From the NCBI GenBank assembly GCA_017428785.1, contig JAFRQD010000006.1, positions 1 through 64,000 on the forward strand: DNA of 64,000 bases, read 5' to 3'. Shown piece after piece: positions 1 through 8,342 of the stretch (position 1 is the first letter of the stretch; every line of letters begins with the position of its first letter). The DNA is from Bacteroidaceae bacterium (GTDB taxonomy: Bacteria > Bacteroidota > Bacteroidia > Bacteroidales > Bacteroidaceae). The notes below the pieces were generated by a model. The model was given only the letters and a program-made list of their open reading frames with translations, had not been told where the DNA came from and did no database searches. Both the position numbers and the translations under genes were made by a program.

Positions 1-53
1 CGGAAATGCCCATCGCCGCAGCCGGGGATTGCCATCGCCGCAGCCGGCGTTTT
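1..53. repeat. CCGC array copy 1 (cut by window start)
   Basis: Right-hand half of the 22-bp-period GC-rich palindrome array. Two units are visible, both in the variant form GCCGCAGCCGG, ending in the closing arm GGCGTTTT. It lies beyond the terminator of the first giant gene (stop at 172). The right flank, with GGCCTCCCTGAGGCAC, is shared with copy 2, so array plus terminator were probably duplicated together with the giant gene. Confidence 0.85.
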
Positions 54-72
54 GGAGGCCTCCCTGAGGCAC

Positions 73-112
73 AAAAAAAAGCCCCCCGCAGACTTGTTCT
101 GCAGGGGGCTTG
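73..112 (-). terminator. Rho-independent terminator of first giant gene
   Basis: On the minus strand an 11-12 bp GC-rich stem (GCCCCCTGCAGA paired with TCTGCGGGGGGC, loop about 5 nt) is followed by a run of eight T. It lies 60-100 nt after the stop codon. The same hairpin with compensated bases follows the paralogue at 8252-8288. Confidence 0.9.
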
Positions 113-129
113 GATTATTTTCAAGGAGA

Positions 130-165
130 GCCTGGGAAAAACCTAGGACTGCCTTGGAATGCATG
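130..165 (-). repeat. CCTAGG-type short repeat after stop codon
   Basis: Degenerate copies of a CCTAGG/CCAAGG/CCCAGG unit spaced about 10-12 bp lie between the stop codon of the giant gene and its terminator. Richer versions of the same family lie at 18588-18638 and 55467-55541. Confidence 0.5.
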
Positions 166-171
166 GATTAC

Positions 172-3100
172 TTACTGGCCTGCGATGATGCTCAGGATAA
201 ACTCTAAGTCGGCTGCATTCACCGTACCGTCGCGGTTGAAGTCGAGGTACTTGTAGTAACCTTCACTTGCAATAGCGGTCAGCACAGCCTCAGCATCAGC
301 AGCATCCACCTTACCGTCGTTGTTGACATCACCTGCAATTCCGATGCCATTACCAGGAGTAACGACTACCTTGTTTGCGGTGGGAACAGTGTAGCGGCTG
401 AAGGTCTCGCTGCCGGTAGAAGCAACATAGAGGTTGTTAGCCCAGTCGAATGCCAGACAAGAGATAGCAGTTTCCTTCACATTGTAGGTGTTCACAATAT
501 TCAGAGAGATTCTGCCAGTCTCGCCGGGGATGTAATTGGTCTCGTAGAGAACAATCGAACCGTTGCCGTTAGGCATAGCGATGTAGTTGCCGTCGGGAGA
601 AACAGCGATTCTGCCACCGGAGAGCTCCTTACCGTAGTTGCTGTAGTCCTCGTTGCCTTGTGCATCGAAGTGCTTGAGGGCAGGATATTCAGCAGACAAG
701 GTGCCGGTGCCAAGAGACTGGATGAACCAGAGTCCACCCTGACCGTCTCCGTGGATACCTACACGATACGGGCCGTAAGTGTACTTGCCGTCGAGAGGCT
801 CGAAGTTGGCAGAAGGAGCAGTTGTCCATTCCTTAGCAGTGCCGAGGTTGTAGATAGAGCAGTTGTAGTCGGTAACGTTATACTGACCATTGCTGCGCTG
901 TCCGCCCAGGACATACATCTTGAGGTCTTCGCCCTTGCCGTTGAAGGCAATGCTGAGAGCGGGACGGTTCTGTTCCTCATCACCCACGTAGGTGATACCT
1001 GTAGCCTCGTCAAGCTCACCGCCTGTGAAGACAGGAGTCCAAGGCTTGTCGTAGTCCTCGGGATCGATTTCCCATACAGAGCAGTTGCACTTGCCGGAAG
1101 AACGAGCCACGAAGAGACGTCCGTCTTCTGTGAACTGGAGGTCCTTGAAGTCGAACTTGTAGCCGCCAGCGATTACGAGAGGCTCCTGACCTGCATTAGG
1201 TACATCACCGTAGAAGCCGGGAGTGCCGTCGGCAGAGTTGATGGGCTTGAAGTTCTGGTCGAATGCAAAGATAGCACCGGTCTTGTTGCAAGAGAAGTAT
1301 ATAGGATTGGTTGACTCTGTCGGATAAGCCTCGGCAATGAGCACCTGACCGAAGTTCTTGCTTTCAGGATTGTTGTTGACTGCCAATCCGTAGGGACCCC
1401 ATACCTTATATACGTCACCTGCGCGGAGCACATCGAGAGAGCCCTTGCCAGTAACAGAAATCTTGAAGTTGAGTTCCTTAGGATCATTGCCTCCGAGCTC
1501 ACTGATAGGAACAGTTACACTGTAGCTGCCTGCTGTGAGTTCTTCAGTAACGGGCTGGGTGTAAACCAGTTCTTCGCCCTTGACGAACTGTACCTCTGCT
1601 GCTTCAGCCTCTGCATTGAGGTCGAAGTAGATGGTGACATTGTCACCGCCCAAACCTGCCTCGAGGTTGTATGCAAATGCATTCAGCTGAGGATTCGGCT
1701 TTTCGGTGATGTACTGTCCGCCATAGTAGTAAACAACAGGACCTTCGAACAGATGAGGTGTTGGGTCAACGCCTGGCTCCTGGAACCAGTGAGCATTCTC
1801 GCCGGTCTCGCCGTTCAGCTTCCATGCTACCTCGCCGCTTAACAGCTGATCAGGAGTAACTTCTGTGCCCTTCTGATGTTCACGGAATGCAGGATAATAA
1901 TATACATTCTCAACATTATAGCTATTACGGGCAATAGTGTTGGAGTTGACATCTCCTGCTTCCACTAAACCTATATTCTGATACTGAGAGAGAATCAGAG
2001 TGTTCTTAATAGTAAGGGTTGAACCACCCCAACCGCAGACACCACCGACATGAAGTGTGACAACACCGTCATCACTCATCATCAGGTTGTTGACGAGACA
2101 GTTGTTGACAACAGCAGTTGAAGAACCGCAGTAACCAACTATACCACCGTGAGTACCGTCACCGTTGATGCCAGAACGCATGGTAAGTGCAATCTCGCAG
2201 TTCTCAACAGTTGAGTTGCCAGACATATAGCGAGTGACACCACCCATGTTCTGATGTGTTGTGTGGTAATCACCTGTCAGCTTCAGGTTCTTCACAGTTG
2301 CATTCTGCAGTTCGTAGAACAGAGTTGCGGGCTCTGAATATTCGCCTGACGGGATGTTCAAGTCGTCAATCCATACATTGGTAAGAGCATGGCCTTGGCC
2401 GTCGAATACACCAGCAAAGATGTGCTGTGCGTTCTCGCCTCTGTTATGACCGATAGGCAGCATCGTAACGCCAGCCATATCGACATCGGCCGTAAGCTTA
2501 CCCTTAGCATACCTGTCAACTTCACTGGCAATGGTATGGAAGGCAACGAACTGTTTGGTTGTACCGATGAGGTAGTAGCCATCTTCGTCCTGAGCAGGAA
2601 TCAGGTCTGCTAAAGCCGGGTCAAGAGCAGGATTCAAGGCTTCTTCTGTGCTGAGCGAACCACTTTCGTACTTCCTAAGGAGTTCGTCGTTTGCATTATA
2701 AATGGCCTGAATTTCATCTTCGCTGAATACATACTCAGCATCATTTTTAACCCATTGGCCTGTAGCTTCATCCTTAAAGGCCAGATTCATGTTGAAGCTT
2801 GCAATATCTTCAATCATGTCAATAGTCTTGTGGAGCTGAACGTAAGCCTGCTTGCCTTCGTAGATAGCCTGGAAGAGTGTGGAGAATGTTTCTGCCGATT
2901 CTTGCAGCTTCTCGATGCTGGCTGCAGCCTTTGCTCCGCTGTAATCTTTCAGAGCAGTCTTGAGGGCAGCCTTCAGGGCAGCGGGGAAGTTAGGAGCAGA
3001 AGGAGCATTTTGTGAATCGTGCTCATAATCGATAATGCTGTTGGCACGAGCTGCCATGTTGTCGAGCGCTGTGATAAGAGCAGGAACAACAGCATCTGCT

Positions 3101-6100
3101 TCGCCGTAGTAGGTCATTGTGATGGGACCCCAGCCTGTCCAGTCGTTGCTGTACTTTGTGCCTGGGTTCTTGATGCCGATGGTGAGCTTGCCGTCTTCGC
3201 CAACCTTTGCAATGGTATAAGCCTGATAGCGGCCTGCCTTTGCAGCGATTGCCATGCCGGTCTCGCCTTGAACAATGAAGCCGATGGAGTCGGCACCACT
3301 TGTGGACTCGCCGTCTTCATAAATATTGAAGTCGTAAGCACTCTTGATGGTCAGGTTGCAGTTCACGCCATCCACTGCTTCAGCTAAATATACAGGATCC
3401 TCGATAGCAGCGGGGAAGTAGTTGAAGATGCCGTTAGCATAGATACCAGCAGCATAGTTGGTGCTGTAGCGGTTGTTGCTGGGACGGAAGGCTGCGTTGA
3501 CGCCAATCAGATAGTAGCCGGGCTTCAAGCCTTCTACACTCTGGTACTGGTCGCCTGTCACATTCCAAGCCTCAACACCTACGAAGGTCTTGCCTTCGTC
3601 GTTCACTGTCTCGCCAAAGCCGTTGCCAAAGCCGCCTGTCCAGCCTTCGTTGCCCTTGCTGAAGTCGCTGTTGACAAGGAGGTTGCTGACATCAGAGCCG
3701 GCAATATAACCAGTCTTGATGGCCTCGGCAAGCCAATCTTCTACGCGCTTTGTCTCGGCGACGATTTCCTCGGTAGTGGCTGTGTGCACATCCACAACAT
3801 ACTCGTATGAACCGAGCGTGTTCACATCATCGGGCTCAGTAACGTCGTCAGACAGATAGGCTTCGAGGGCTGTACGTACATCACCTTCGAAGTCGGTGTG
3901 CTCTTCAAGATAAACCCTGACTTCTTCGCACTTTGTGATGTAAGCTTCATAAGCTGCTGCACTTTCCACTACTGCAGCCTTTGCTTCGGCGACAGCATCA
4001 TAAGCGGCAAAGAAGTCCTCGATGGTTTCTGCATCGGTCAATGATTCGATTGCTGCATCCAATGCATCAAGGAGAGACTGAGTGGCAAGATCTATCTCGG
4101 CGGCAGCCTCTTTCTCTGCAGTCTGTATTGCAGAAGCAACAGAGCCCAGATCATCATTAGGAATAGAGTATATCTCTTCGCCTGCAGCGATGACTACGCC
4201 ATGGTTGTCGAACGGATAAGGATGTGCATCCTCCTCGAGCGTCTGATACCATACAGGATCTTTGAACTGCTTGCCGTTCAGGTTGAAGCAAAGCACACCA
4301 CTTTCGATGTCCTCTACAGGAAGCTTGATAGTGGCACGGTTTGCACCCATTTGTCTGTAGTGCTGCTGCTTGTTGGGATCAACGTCAGGAATATCTGCTT
4401 CGTAGCAGTTGACAACTTTACCGGAACCACGGGTGAAGGAGTCACAATCGTAAATACCAGCCTCGTTTATCTTAAAGTTAGCCCAGCAGTTGGTAATCTC
4501 GGAATTAGCACCAGAGTAACCGCAGATAGCGGCAGACTCGCGAGCGGCTGTGATTTCAGAGGTTACATAGCAGTTGCTGATGTGCATTGCCATAGAGCCA
4601 CCGGAGCAGCAGCCGATGATAGCACATACATTCTGTGCACTACCTGTAACGCGACCTTCATTACCTATATTAGTAATGTATATGTCACCACTGCCATTGG
4701 TGCAACCAATAATGCCTACAAAAGCAGCACCTGTGATGGAGCAGGTCTCGTCGAAGATGAAGTTCTTGACAACAGCACCACTACCTACAAGACCAATCAG
4801 ACCAGCGTAGTTGCCGCCGACGATGTTGAGATGGCTGAACGTATGGCCTTGTCCGTCGAACTCACCGGTGAACGGTGTGGTCAAATAAGCTGTAGTGAAG
4901 GCTTGGCTGAGGTTTACATCGTCCACCAACATGTCAATGTCTGCAGTCAGGCGAGCCTTGCCAGCCGGATATTCGGAAGAGTGCTTAGCCCACCAGATAA
5001 GCTGACTGGGTGTGCCAATCTCGTACCATCCATCGACGGGAGTCATCGAGAAGCTTTCGTCAGCAGCTCCGCAAATGATAGGCTGGCCTTCATCGTTATG
5101 ACCCACGACGTTGATGCAGAAGCCGTCAACAAAGTTGTGAGGAGGAAGAACAGGATCGCCAGCAGGAGAATTCTGATAGGCAGCGCCTACAGGTGTGCCA
5201 TTGCACAGGAACTCTGCAGCAACAGCATAGACGAGGCCGCCTTCCTTCTTGATAGGCATAGGAGTCAAGTCTGTGCCAATCACCTGATAGAAGCGCTCCA
5301 CAGCATTTTTCTTACCATTCAGTTCGAATGTGAGCTTACCGCTCTCTATGTCTTCGGGGTCTTCGATAATGGTGAACAGAGAGTGGTCATCAATATCAGG
5401 TCCGTAGATGGGATTTGCCACATAACAGTTCGAAGTGTTAGGTGCAGTACCACGGGTGATGTTCTTGGAGTTTTCGATGTTACCGGCACCACCGGCACCA
5501 TTGAGGTGACCGAGGACTGCACAGTTGTTGAAGTAGGTCGTGGCATTCGACCATCCGCTGAAGCCGCCGATACGCACACAGCCTTCTCCTGATGATGCAT
5601 CTCTCGGTGTGTTGTAGTCACCAGCATAGATACAGTTCTCTACAGTCAGAGGATTGTTGATTCTGCCAAAGAATCCACCGGAGGAGTGGTCGTCGCCTCT
5701 GTCATTATTGATGGTAACGTCGGAGTACACATTGCGTACCAGAGCCATGCGAGCCTCACCTGCCACGGAACCGACAAAATTACCAGTCGTTCCAATCGTG
5801 CCGGTCAGGTAAAGGTTCTCTACATTACCGGCCATCTGCGGGAAGAGGGCTGCATTCGCACCAAGATTGCTCATCTCGATTGTCAGGGTATGGCCGTCGC
5901 CGTTGAAGTTACCGTCAATCCAGTCGCCGGGATTGAAGATATATTCGCCAGTCTCGGCTTCATACGTGAGGTCGTTTGCCAACTTCATGTTGAGCCTGAA
6001 GCCATTGGCGATACGGTTCCAACCTTCTGTAATGTCGATGTCCTCAGCTGTCTTCAGGAGGACAGCACGGTCTGTCGGATCAAACTTGGTGGGATCGTCG

Positions 6101-7203
6101 AACTCGAAAGCATGGAAGTTGAAGCAACCGCAAGTGGTGCAGACACCATACTTGTCGAACGTGTGCTTTGCTGCCTGGTCGCTGCCAGTGTTGGAGAAGG
6201 TGAGGTCGCCCTCTGCCTTGCCGTCGCAACCGGTAGCTGCAGAAGCATAGACAGTTCCTGTGCCGAATGCTGCGGGAACGGGGAACGGGTCTGTTCCGAT
6301 GTTCTGAACCCAGGCGATGCGGCTCTGGTCGTTGTTCAACTGATAGCAGATACGGCCGTCGGCCAAGTCTTCGTAAGGCACAACGGTTGTAGCTACGCTG
6401 CTACTTGTTCCCCACTGATTGGTAACATAGTTGTTGTAGCATGCGCCGCCAGGACGGTTTCCGTAAGGATCTTCATTGTATGTCTCAACATCAATGGCCT
6501 TCAGGAAGTCTTCGTGACGTGAAAGGTTGTTGCTGTGACCTACAGCGGCAGTATTAAAATTGTAATCGAAGGTGCAACCATCGCTTATAACAAGACAGTT
6601 CACGACGTTACAGAGCTTCTCTGCCCAACCAATGACACCACCGCAACAAACGGTGCTTTCGCCCAGGATGGTAACCTTAGCCAAACAGTTCTCAATGGTT
6701 GTACCACCAAAGCCACGTGCTACGATACCGCCGTGAGTGGCGTCACCGCTCACTTTACTATTGATGGTAATGTCAACGTAACAGCCACGGATGATACCGT
6801 AATTTTGCGCTACAAGACCTGCGGCAAACTTGTTTTCAGTGGTAATGGTTCCCTCCACCTTCAGGTTCTGGATGACAGCACCAAAGCCCGTGCAGTAGAA
6901 TAGGGATGCATGCATGGTCTCCGCAATAATGTTGTACTTAATGGTGTGTCCTTTACCATCAAAGGTACCCGAGTACTTATTGGCATCCGTGCCAATCATC
7001 GTACCGTCGGTACCCTTGTCAATGTCGGCTGTCAGCACAGCATTGGCATTGACCTGACCACCATTAACGAGTTCAGCAAAGGCAAGCAAGTCCTCTGCCG
7101 TACCAATCTGGTAAACGCCTCCCACCTCGGAGAGCGCCCACGCAGCTGTGGTGAAAACGCTAAACAGCGCAATCATACACAGATTCAGTAGTTTTCTTCT
7201 CAT
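172..7203 (-). CDS. Giant secreted GLUG-repeat/dockerin protein, paralogue 1
   Basis: A 2343-aa predicted secreted or surface protein of unknown substrate. Residues 1-23 form a signal peptide ending TAAWA. Three modules follow (about 24-340, 355-690, 720-1010), each opening with a Y.IGT..DL.AFA-like strand and carrying FDG.GHTI and G-I/V-G...NC repeats typical of GLUG-type beta-helix surface proteins. CxxC-type linkers (CTTCGC near 355) separate modules. A helical stretch lies at about 1020-1150 and a jelly-roll-like carbohydrate-binding-type domain at 1178-1360 (NSDFSKG...EGWTG). A fourth GLUG module lies near 1540-1790, an Ig-like segment near 1840-1905 and a beta-propeller-like region at 1925-2285. 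The C-terminus is a type I dockerin-like pair of calcium loops (DVNNDGKVDAAD, DFNRDGTVNAAD). It is transcribed alone from a good promoter. Close paralogue of the gene at 8343-15272. Function is not recognised; host-glycan or plant-polymer binding is inference. Confidence 0.9.
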   Translation of the reverse strand: MRRKLLNLCMIALFSVFTTAAWALSEVGGVYQIGTAEDLLAFAELVNGGQVNANAVLTADIDKGTDGTMIGTDANKYSGTFDGKGHTIKYNIIAETMHASLFYCTGFGAVIQNLKVEGTITTENKFAAGLVAQNYGIIRGCYVDITINSKVSGDATHGGIVARGFGGTTIENCLAKVTILGESTVCCGGVIGWAEKLCNVVNCLVISDGCTFDYNFNTAAVGHSNNLSRHEDFLKAIDVETYNEDPYGNRPGGACYNNYVTNQWGTSSSVATTVVPYEDLADGRICYQLNNDQSRIAWVQNIGTDPFPVPAAFGTGTVYASAATGCDGKAEGDLTFSNTGSDQAAKHTFDKYGVCTTCGCFNFHAFEFDDPTKFDPTDRAVLLKTAEDIDITEGWNRIANGFRLNMKLANDLTYEAETGEYIFNPGDWIDGNFNGDGHTLTIEMSNLGANAALFPQMAGNVENLYLTGTIGTTGNFVGSVAGEARMALVRNVYSDVTINNDRGDDHSSGGFFGRINNPLTVENCIYAGDYNTPRDASSGEGCVRIGGFSGWSNATTYFNNCAVLGHLNGAGGAGNIENSKNITRGTAPNTSNCYVANPIYGPDIDDHSLFTIIEDPEDIESGKLTFELNGKKNAVERFYQVIGTDLTPMPIKKEGGLVYAVAAEFLCNGTPVGAAYQNSPAGDPVLPPHNFVDGFCINVVGHNDEGQPIICGAADESFSMTPVDGWYEIGTPSQLIWWAKHSSEYPAGKARLTADIDMLVDDVNLSQAFTTAYLTTPFTGEFDGQGHTFSHLNIVGGNYAGLIGLVGSGAVVKNFIFDETCSITGAAFVGIIGCTNGSGDIYITNIGNEGRVTGSAQNVCAIIGCCSGGSMAMHISNCYVTSEITAARESAAICGYSGANSEITNCWANFKINEAGIYDCDSFTRGSGKVVNCYEADIPDVDPNKQQHYRQMGANRATIKLPVEDIESGVLCFNLNGKQFKDPVWYQTLEEDAHPYPFDNHGVVIAAGEEIYSIPNDDLGSVASAIQTAEKEAAAEIDLATQSLLDALDAAIESLTDAETIEDFFAAYDAVAEAKAAVVESAAAYEAYITKCEEVRVYLEEHTDFEGDVRTALEAYLSDDVTEPDDVNTLGSYEYVVDVHTATTEEIVAETKRVEDWLAEAIKTGYIAGSDVSNLLVNSDFSKGNEGWTGGFGNGFGETVNDEGKTFVGVEAWNVTGDQYQSVEGLKPGYYLIGVNAAFRPSNNRYSTNYAAGIYANGIFNYFPAAIEDPVYLAEAVDGVNCNLTIKSAYDFNIYEDGESTSGADSIGFIVQGETGMAIAAKAGRYQAYTIAKVGEDGKLTIGIKNPGTKYSNDWTGWGPITMTYYGEADAVVPALITALDNMAARANSIIDYEHDSQNAPSAPNFPAALKAALKTALKDYSGAKAAASIEKLQESAETFSTLFQAIYEGKQAYVQLHKTIDMIEDIASFNMNLAFKDEATGQWVKNDAEYVFSEDEIQAIYNANDELLRKYESGSLSTEEALNPALDPALADLIPAQDEDGYYLIGTTKQFVAFHTIASEVDRYAKGKLTADVDMAGVTMLPIGHNRGENAQHIFAGVFDGQGHALTNVWIDDLNIPSGEYSEPATLFYELQNATVKNLKLTGDYHTTHQNMGGVTRYMSGNSTVENCEIALTMRSGINGDGTHGGIVGYCGSSTAVVNNCLVNNLMMSDDGVVTLHVGGVCGWGGSTLTIKNTLILSQYQNIGLVEAGDVNSNTIARNSYNVENVYYYPAFREHQKGTEVTPDQLLSGEVAWKLNGETGENAHWFQEPGVDPTPHLFEGPVVYYYGGQYITEKPNPQLNAFAYNLEAGLGGDNVTIYFDLNAEAEAAEVQFVKGEELVYTQPVTEELTAGSYSVTVPISELGGNDPKELNFKISVTGKGSLDVLRAGDVYKVWGPYGLAVNNNPESKNFGQVLIAEAYPTESTNPIYFSCNKTGAIFAFDQNFKPINSADGTPGFYGDVPNAGQEPLVIAGGYKFDFKDLQFTEDGRLFVARSSGKCNCSVWEIDPEDYDKPWTPVFTGGELDEATGITYVGDEEQNRPALSIAFNGKGEDLKMYVLGGQRSNGQYNVTDYNCSIYNLGTAKEWTTAPSANFEPLDGKYTYGPYRVGIHGDGQGGLWFIQSLGTGTLSAEYPALKHFDAQGNEDYSNYGKELSGGRIAVSPDGNYIAMPNGNGSIVLYETNYIPGETGRISLNIVNTYNVKETAISCLAFDWANNLYVASTGSETFSRYTVPTANKVVVTPGNGIGIAGDVNNDGKVDAADAEAVLTAIASEGYYKYLDFNRDGTVNAADLEFILSIIAGQ

Positions 7204-7276
7204 AAGATGATTAGATTTTGGTTAATAAATAAGGTTAATTGTTTGTTTTTATTAGTTTTTATGCATTATTGCCTAG

Positions 7277-7308
7277 CAAATATAGTTTTTTTTTCAAATT
7301 ACCTCAAA
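7277..7308 (-). promoter_or_regulatory. Promoter of first giant gene
   Basis: On the minus strand TATATTTG (7284-7277) matches the Bacteroidales -7 box TAnnTTTG, with a TTTG -33 box (7308-7305) 20 bp upstream. The predicted start site near 7270 gives a leader of about 65 nt. The paralogue has the same boxes. Confidence 0.85.
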
Positions 7309-7396
7309 ACTTTTTTACACTTTTCTTTACTTTTGGGGCTCTTTTCCTCAAAAAAAGTATAAAAAGGGAATTATTTTGAGAAAAAATGCAAAAGAA

Positions 7397-7572
7397 AGAG
7401 GTGAATTTGGCATTGTTGACAAAGGCGCACAGCAAAACATGAAAAGACATGAGAGAAGCTGGAAAAATCCACACGAGAAGTTTGCAAAATTCACACGAGC
7501 ATTTTGAAAAGTCCACACGAGCATTTTGAAAAGTCCACGGGACATGTTGACAAAGTAAACGAGATGTTTGTA
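7397..7572. repeat. 22-bp direct repeat, about 8 imperfect units
   Basis: Units start at 7397, 7419, 7441, 7463, 7485, 7507, 7529 and 7551, with consensus close to AAAAGTCCACACGAGCATTT plus 2 nt. The period is exactly 22 bp, so it does not keep a reading frame. The array begins about 90 bp upstream of the -33 box of the first giant gene. Confidence 0.85.
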
Positions 7573-7586
7573 GATCTGCATCCTGG

Positions 7587-7622
7587 CTCCCCTCCCATCT
7601 AAGGGGAGGGGCAGGGGTGGGG
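7587..7622. repeat. C-rich palindrome (CCCCTCCC/GGGAGGGG)
   Basis: CTCCCCTCCC, a 6-nt loop, then GGGGAGGGG with a G-rich tail. Intergenic member of the family that also occurs inside reading frames near 16.6, 33.2, 54.2 and 62.5 kb. Confidence 0.75.
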
Positions 7623-7664
7623 TAACAAGAGAGGAGCCCGGCCGTGCTCGTCCAGACGGGCAGA

Positions 7665-7860
7665 AAGCCTGGAGGGCTTTACTTTGAGTAACCGAAGGGC
7701 GAAGCCCTCGGTATCAGCGGATATACTGCTCCCTTCTGCCTGGAGGGCAGTACTTTTAGGTGCCAGCGTACTGCCTTCCAGGCAGGAGCGGGGAGATGGT
7801 CTCTTGGTCCTGTCCGAGGGCTTTGCCCATCGGTTACTCAAAGTATAGCCTTTCAGGCTT
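7665..7860. repeat. Long imperfect palindrome, copy A
   Basis: About 47-bp outer arms are inverted repeats: the left arm starts AAGCCTGGAGGGCTTTAC and carries GAGTAACCGA, and the right arm is its imperfect complement ending in GGCTT. An inner inverted pair (CTGCCTGGAGGGCAGTAC / GTACTGCC..CCAGGCAG) is nested inside. Copies B and C are at 39600-39794 and 46217-46410. No coding potential; MITE-like or REP-like by structure. Confidence 0.85.
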
Positions 7861-8077
7861 GAGATACAGGCTGGCGTTACTCTGTAGCAAAGCTGTCAAC
7901 GCTTGAGATACAGGCTGGCGTTACTCTGTAGCAAAGCAGTCAACGCTTGAGATGCAGGCTGGCGTTACTCTGTAGCAAACCTGTCAACGCTTGAGATACA
8001 GGCTGGCGTTACTCTGTAGCAAACCTGTCAACGCTAAAGATGCAGGCTGGCGTTACTCTGTAGCAAAGCAGTCAACA
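7858..8077. repeat. 44-bp tandem repeat, 5 units
   Basis: Units start at 7858, 7902, 7946, 7990 and 8034. Each contains CAGGCTGGCGTTACTCTGTA and then AGCAAAgCtGTCAACG. A single diverged unit flanks long palindrome C near 46408-46452, so this is an amplified flank of that element. Confidence 0.9.
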
Positions 8078-8144
8078 CCTGGCGGTCCAAGGGGCGGAGA
8101 GCACTGCTTCCAAGCGCCCTTTCCATCGGAGAGGAGGGCCTTTC

Positions 8145-8231
8145 AAAACGCCGCACGCGGCGATGCCCAACGCCGCACGCGGAAATGCCCATCGCCGCAG
8201 CCGGGGATTGCCATCGCCGCACGCGGCGTTT
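8145..8231. repeat. CCGC array copy 2
   Basis: Four CCGCnnGCGG-type units on a 22-bp period (the third is the variant CCGCAGCCGG), opened by AAAACGCCGC and closed by GCGGCGTTT. It lies just beyond the terminator of the second giant gene. Confidence 0.9.
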
Positions 8232-8251
8232 CGGAGGCCTCCCTGAGGCAC

Positions 8252-8288
8252 AAAAAAGCCCCCCGCGGACTTGTTCCGCAGGGGGCTT
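8252..8288 (-). terminator. Rho-independent terminator of second giant gene
   Basis: Minus-strand stem GCCCCCTGCGGA / TCCGCGGGGGGC, 5-nt loop, followed by six T. Relative to the paralogue terminator the A-T pair in the stem has become a G-C pair on both sides, a compensated change. Confidence 0.9.
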
Positions 8289-8294
8289 GAATGA

Positions 8295-8338
8295 TTCCCA
8301 GGAAAACCCAGGTCTGCCTAGGAGTTCCTAAGATTAGA
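8295..8338 (-). repeat. CCTAGG-type short repeat after stop codon
   Basis: CCTAGG/CCTGGG/CTTAGG units about 10-12 bp apart lie between the stop codon at 8343 and the terminator, in the same place as at 130-165. Confidence 0.5.
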
Positions 8339-8342
8339 TTGC

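Larger units (their letters stand above)
7204..8342. other. 1.1-kb intergenic repeat cluster between the giant genes
   Basis: No convincing gene. In order it holds the promoter of paralogue 1, a 22-bp direct-repeat array (7397-7572), a C-rich palindrome (7587-7622), a 196-bp long palindrome (7665-7860), a 44-bp tandem array (7858-8077), CCGC array copy 2 (8145-8231) and the terminator of paralogue 2 (8252-8288). Short open frames here are repeat translations. Confidence 0.85.

Noticed and set aside
7304..7581. Small hydrophobic open frames on the minus strand through the 22-bp array
   Set aside because: The 22-bp period shifts the reading frame each unit, so no repeated peptide is kept; no start signal is seen.
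7665..7860. Insertion sequence at long palindrome A
   Set aside because: No transposase frame, no target duplication recognised; only a nonautonomous palindrome.
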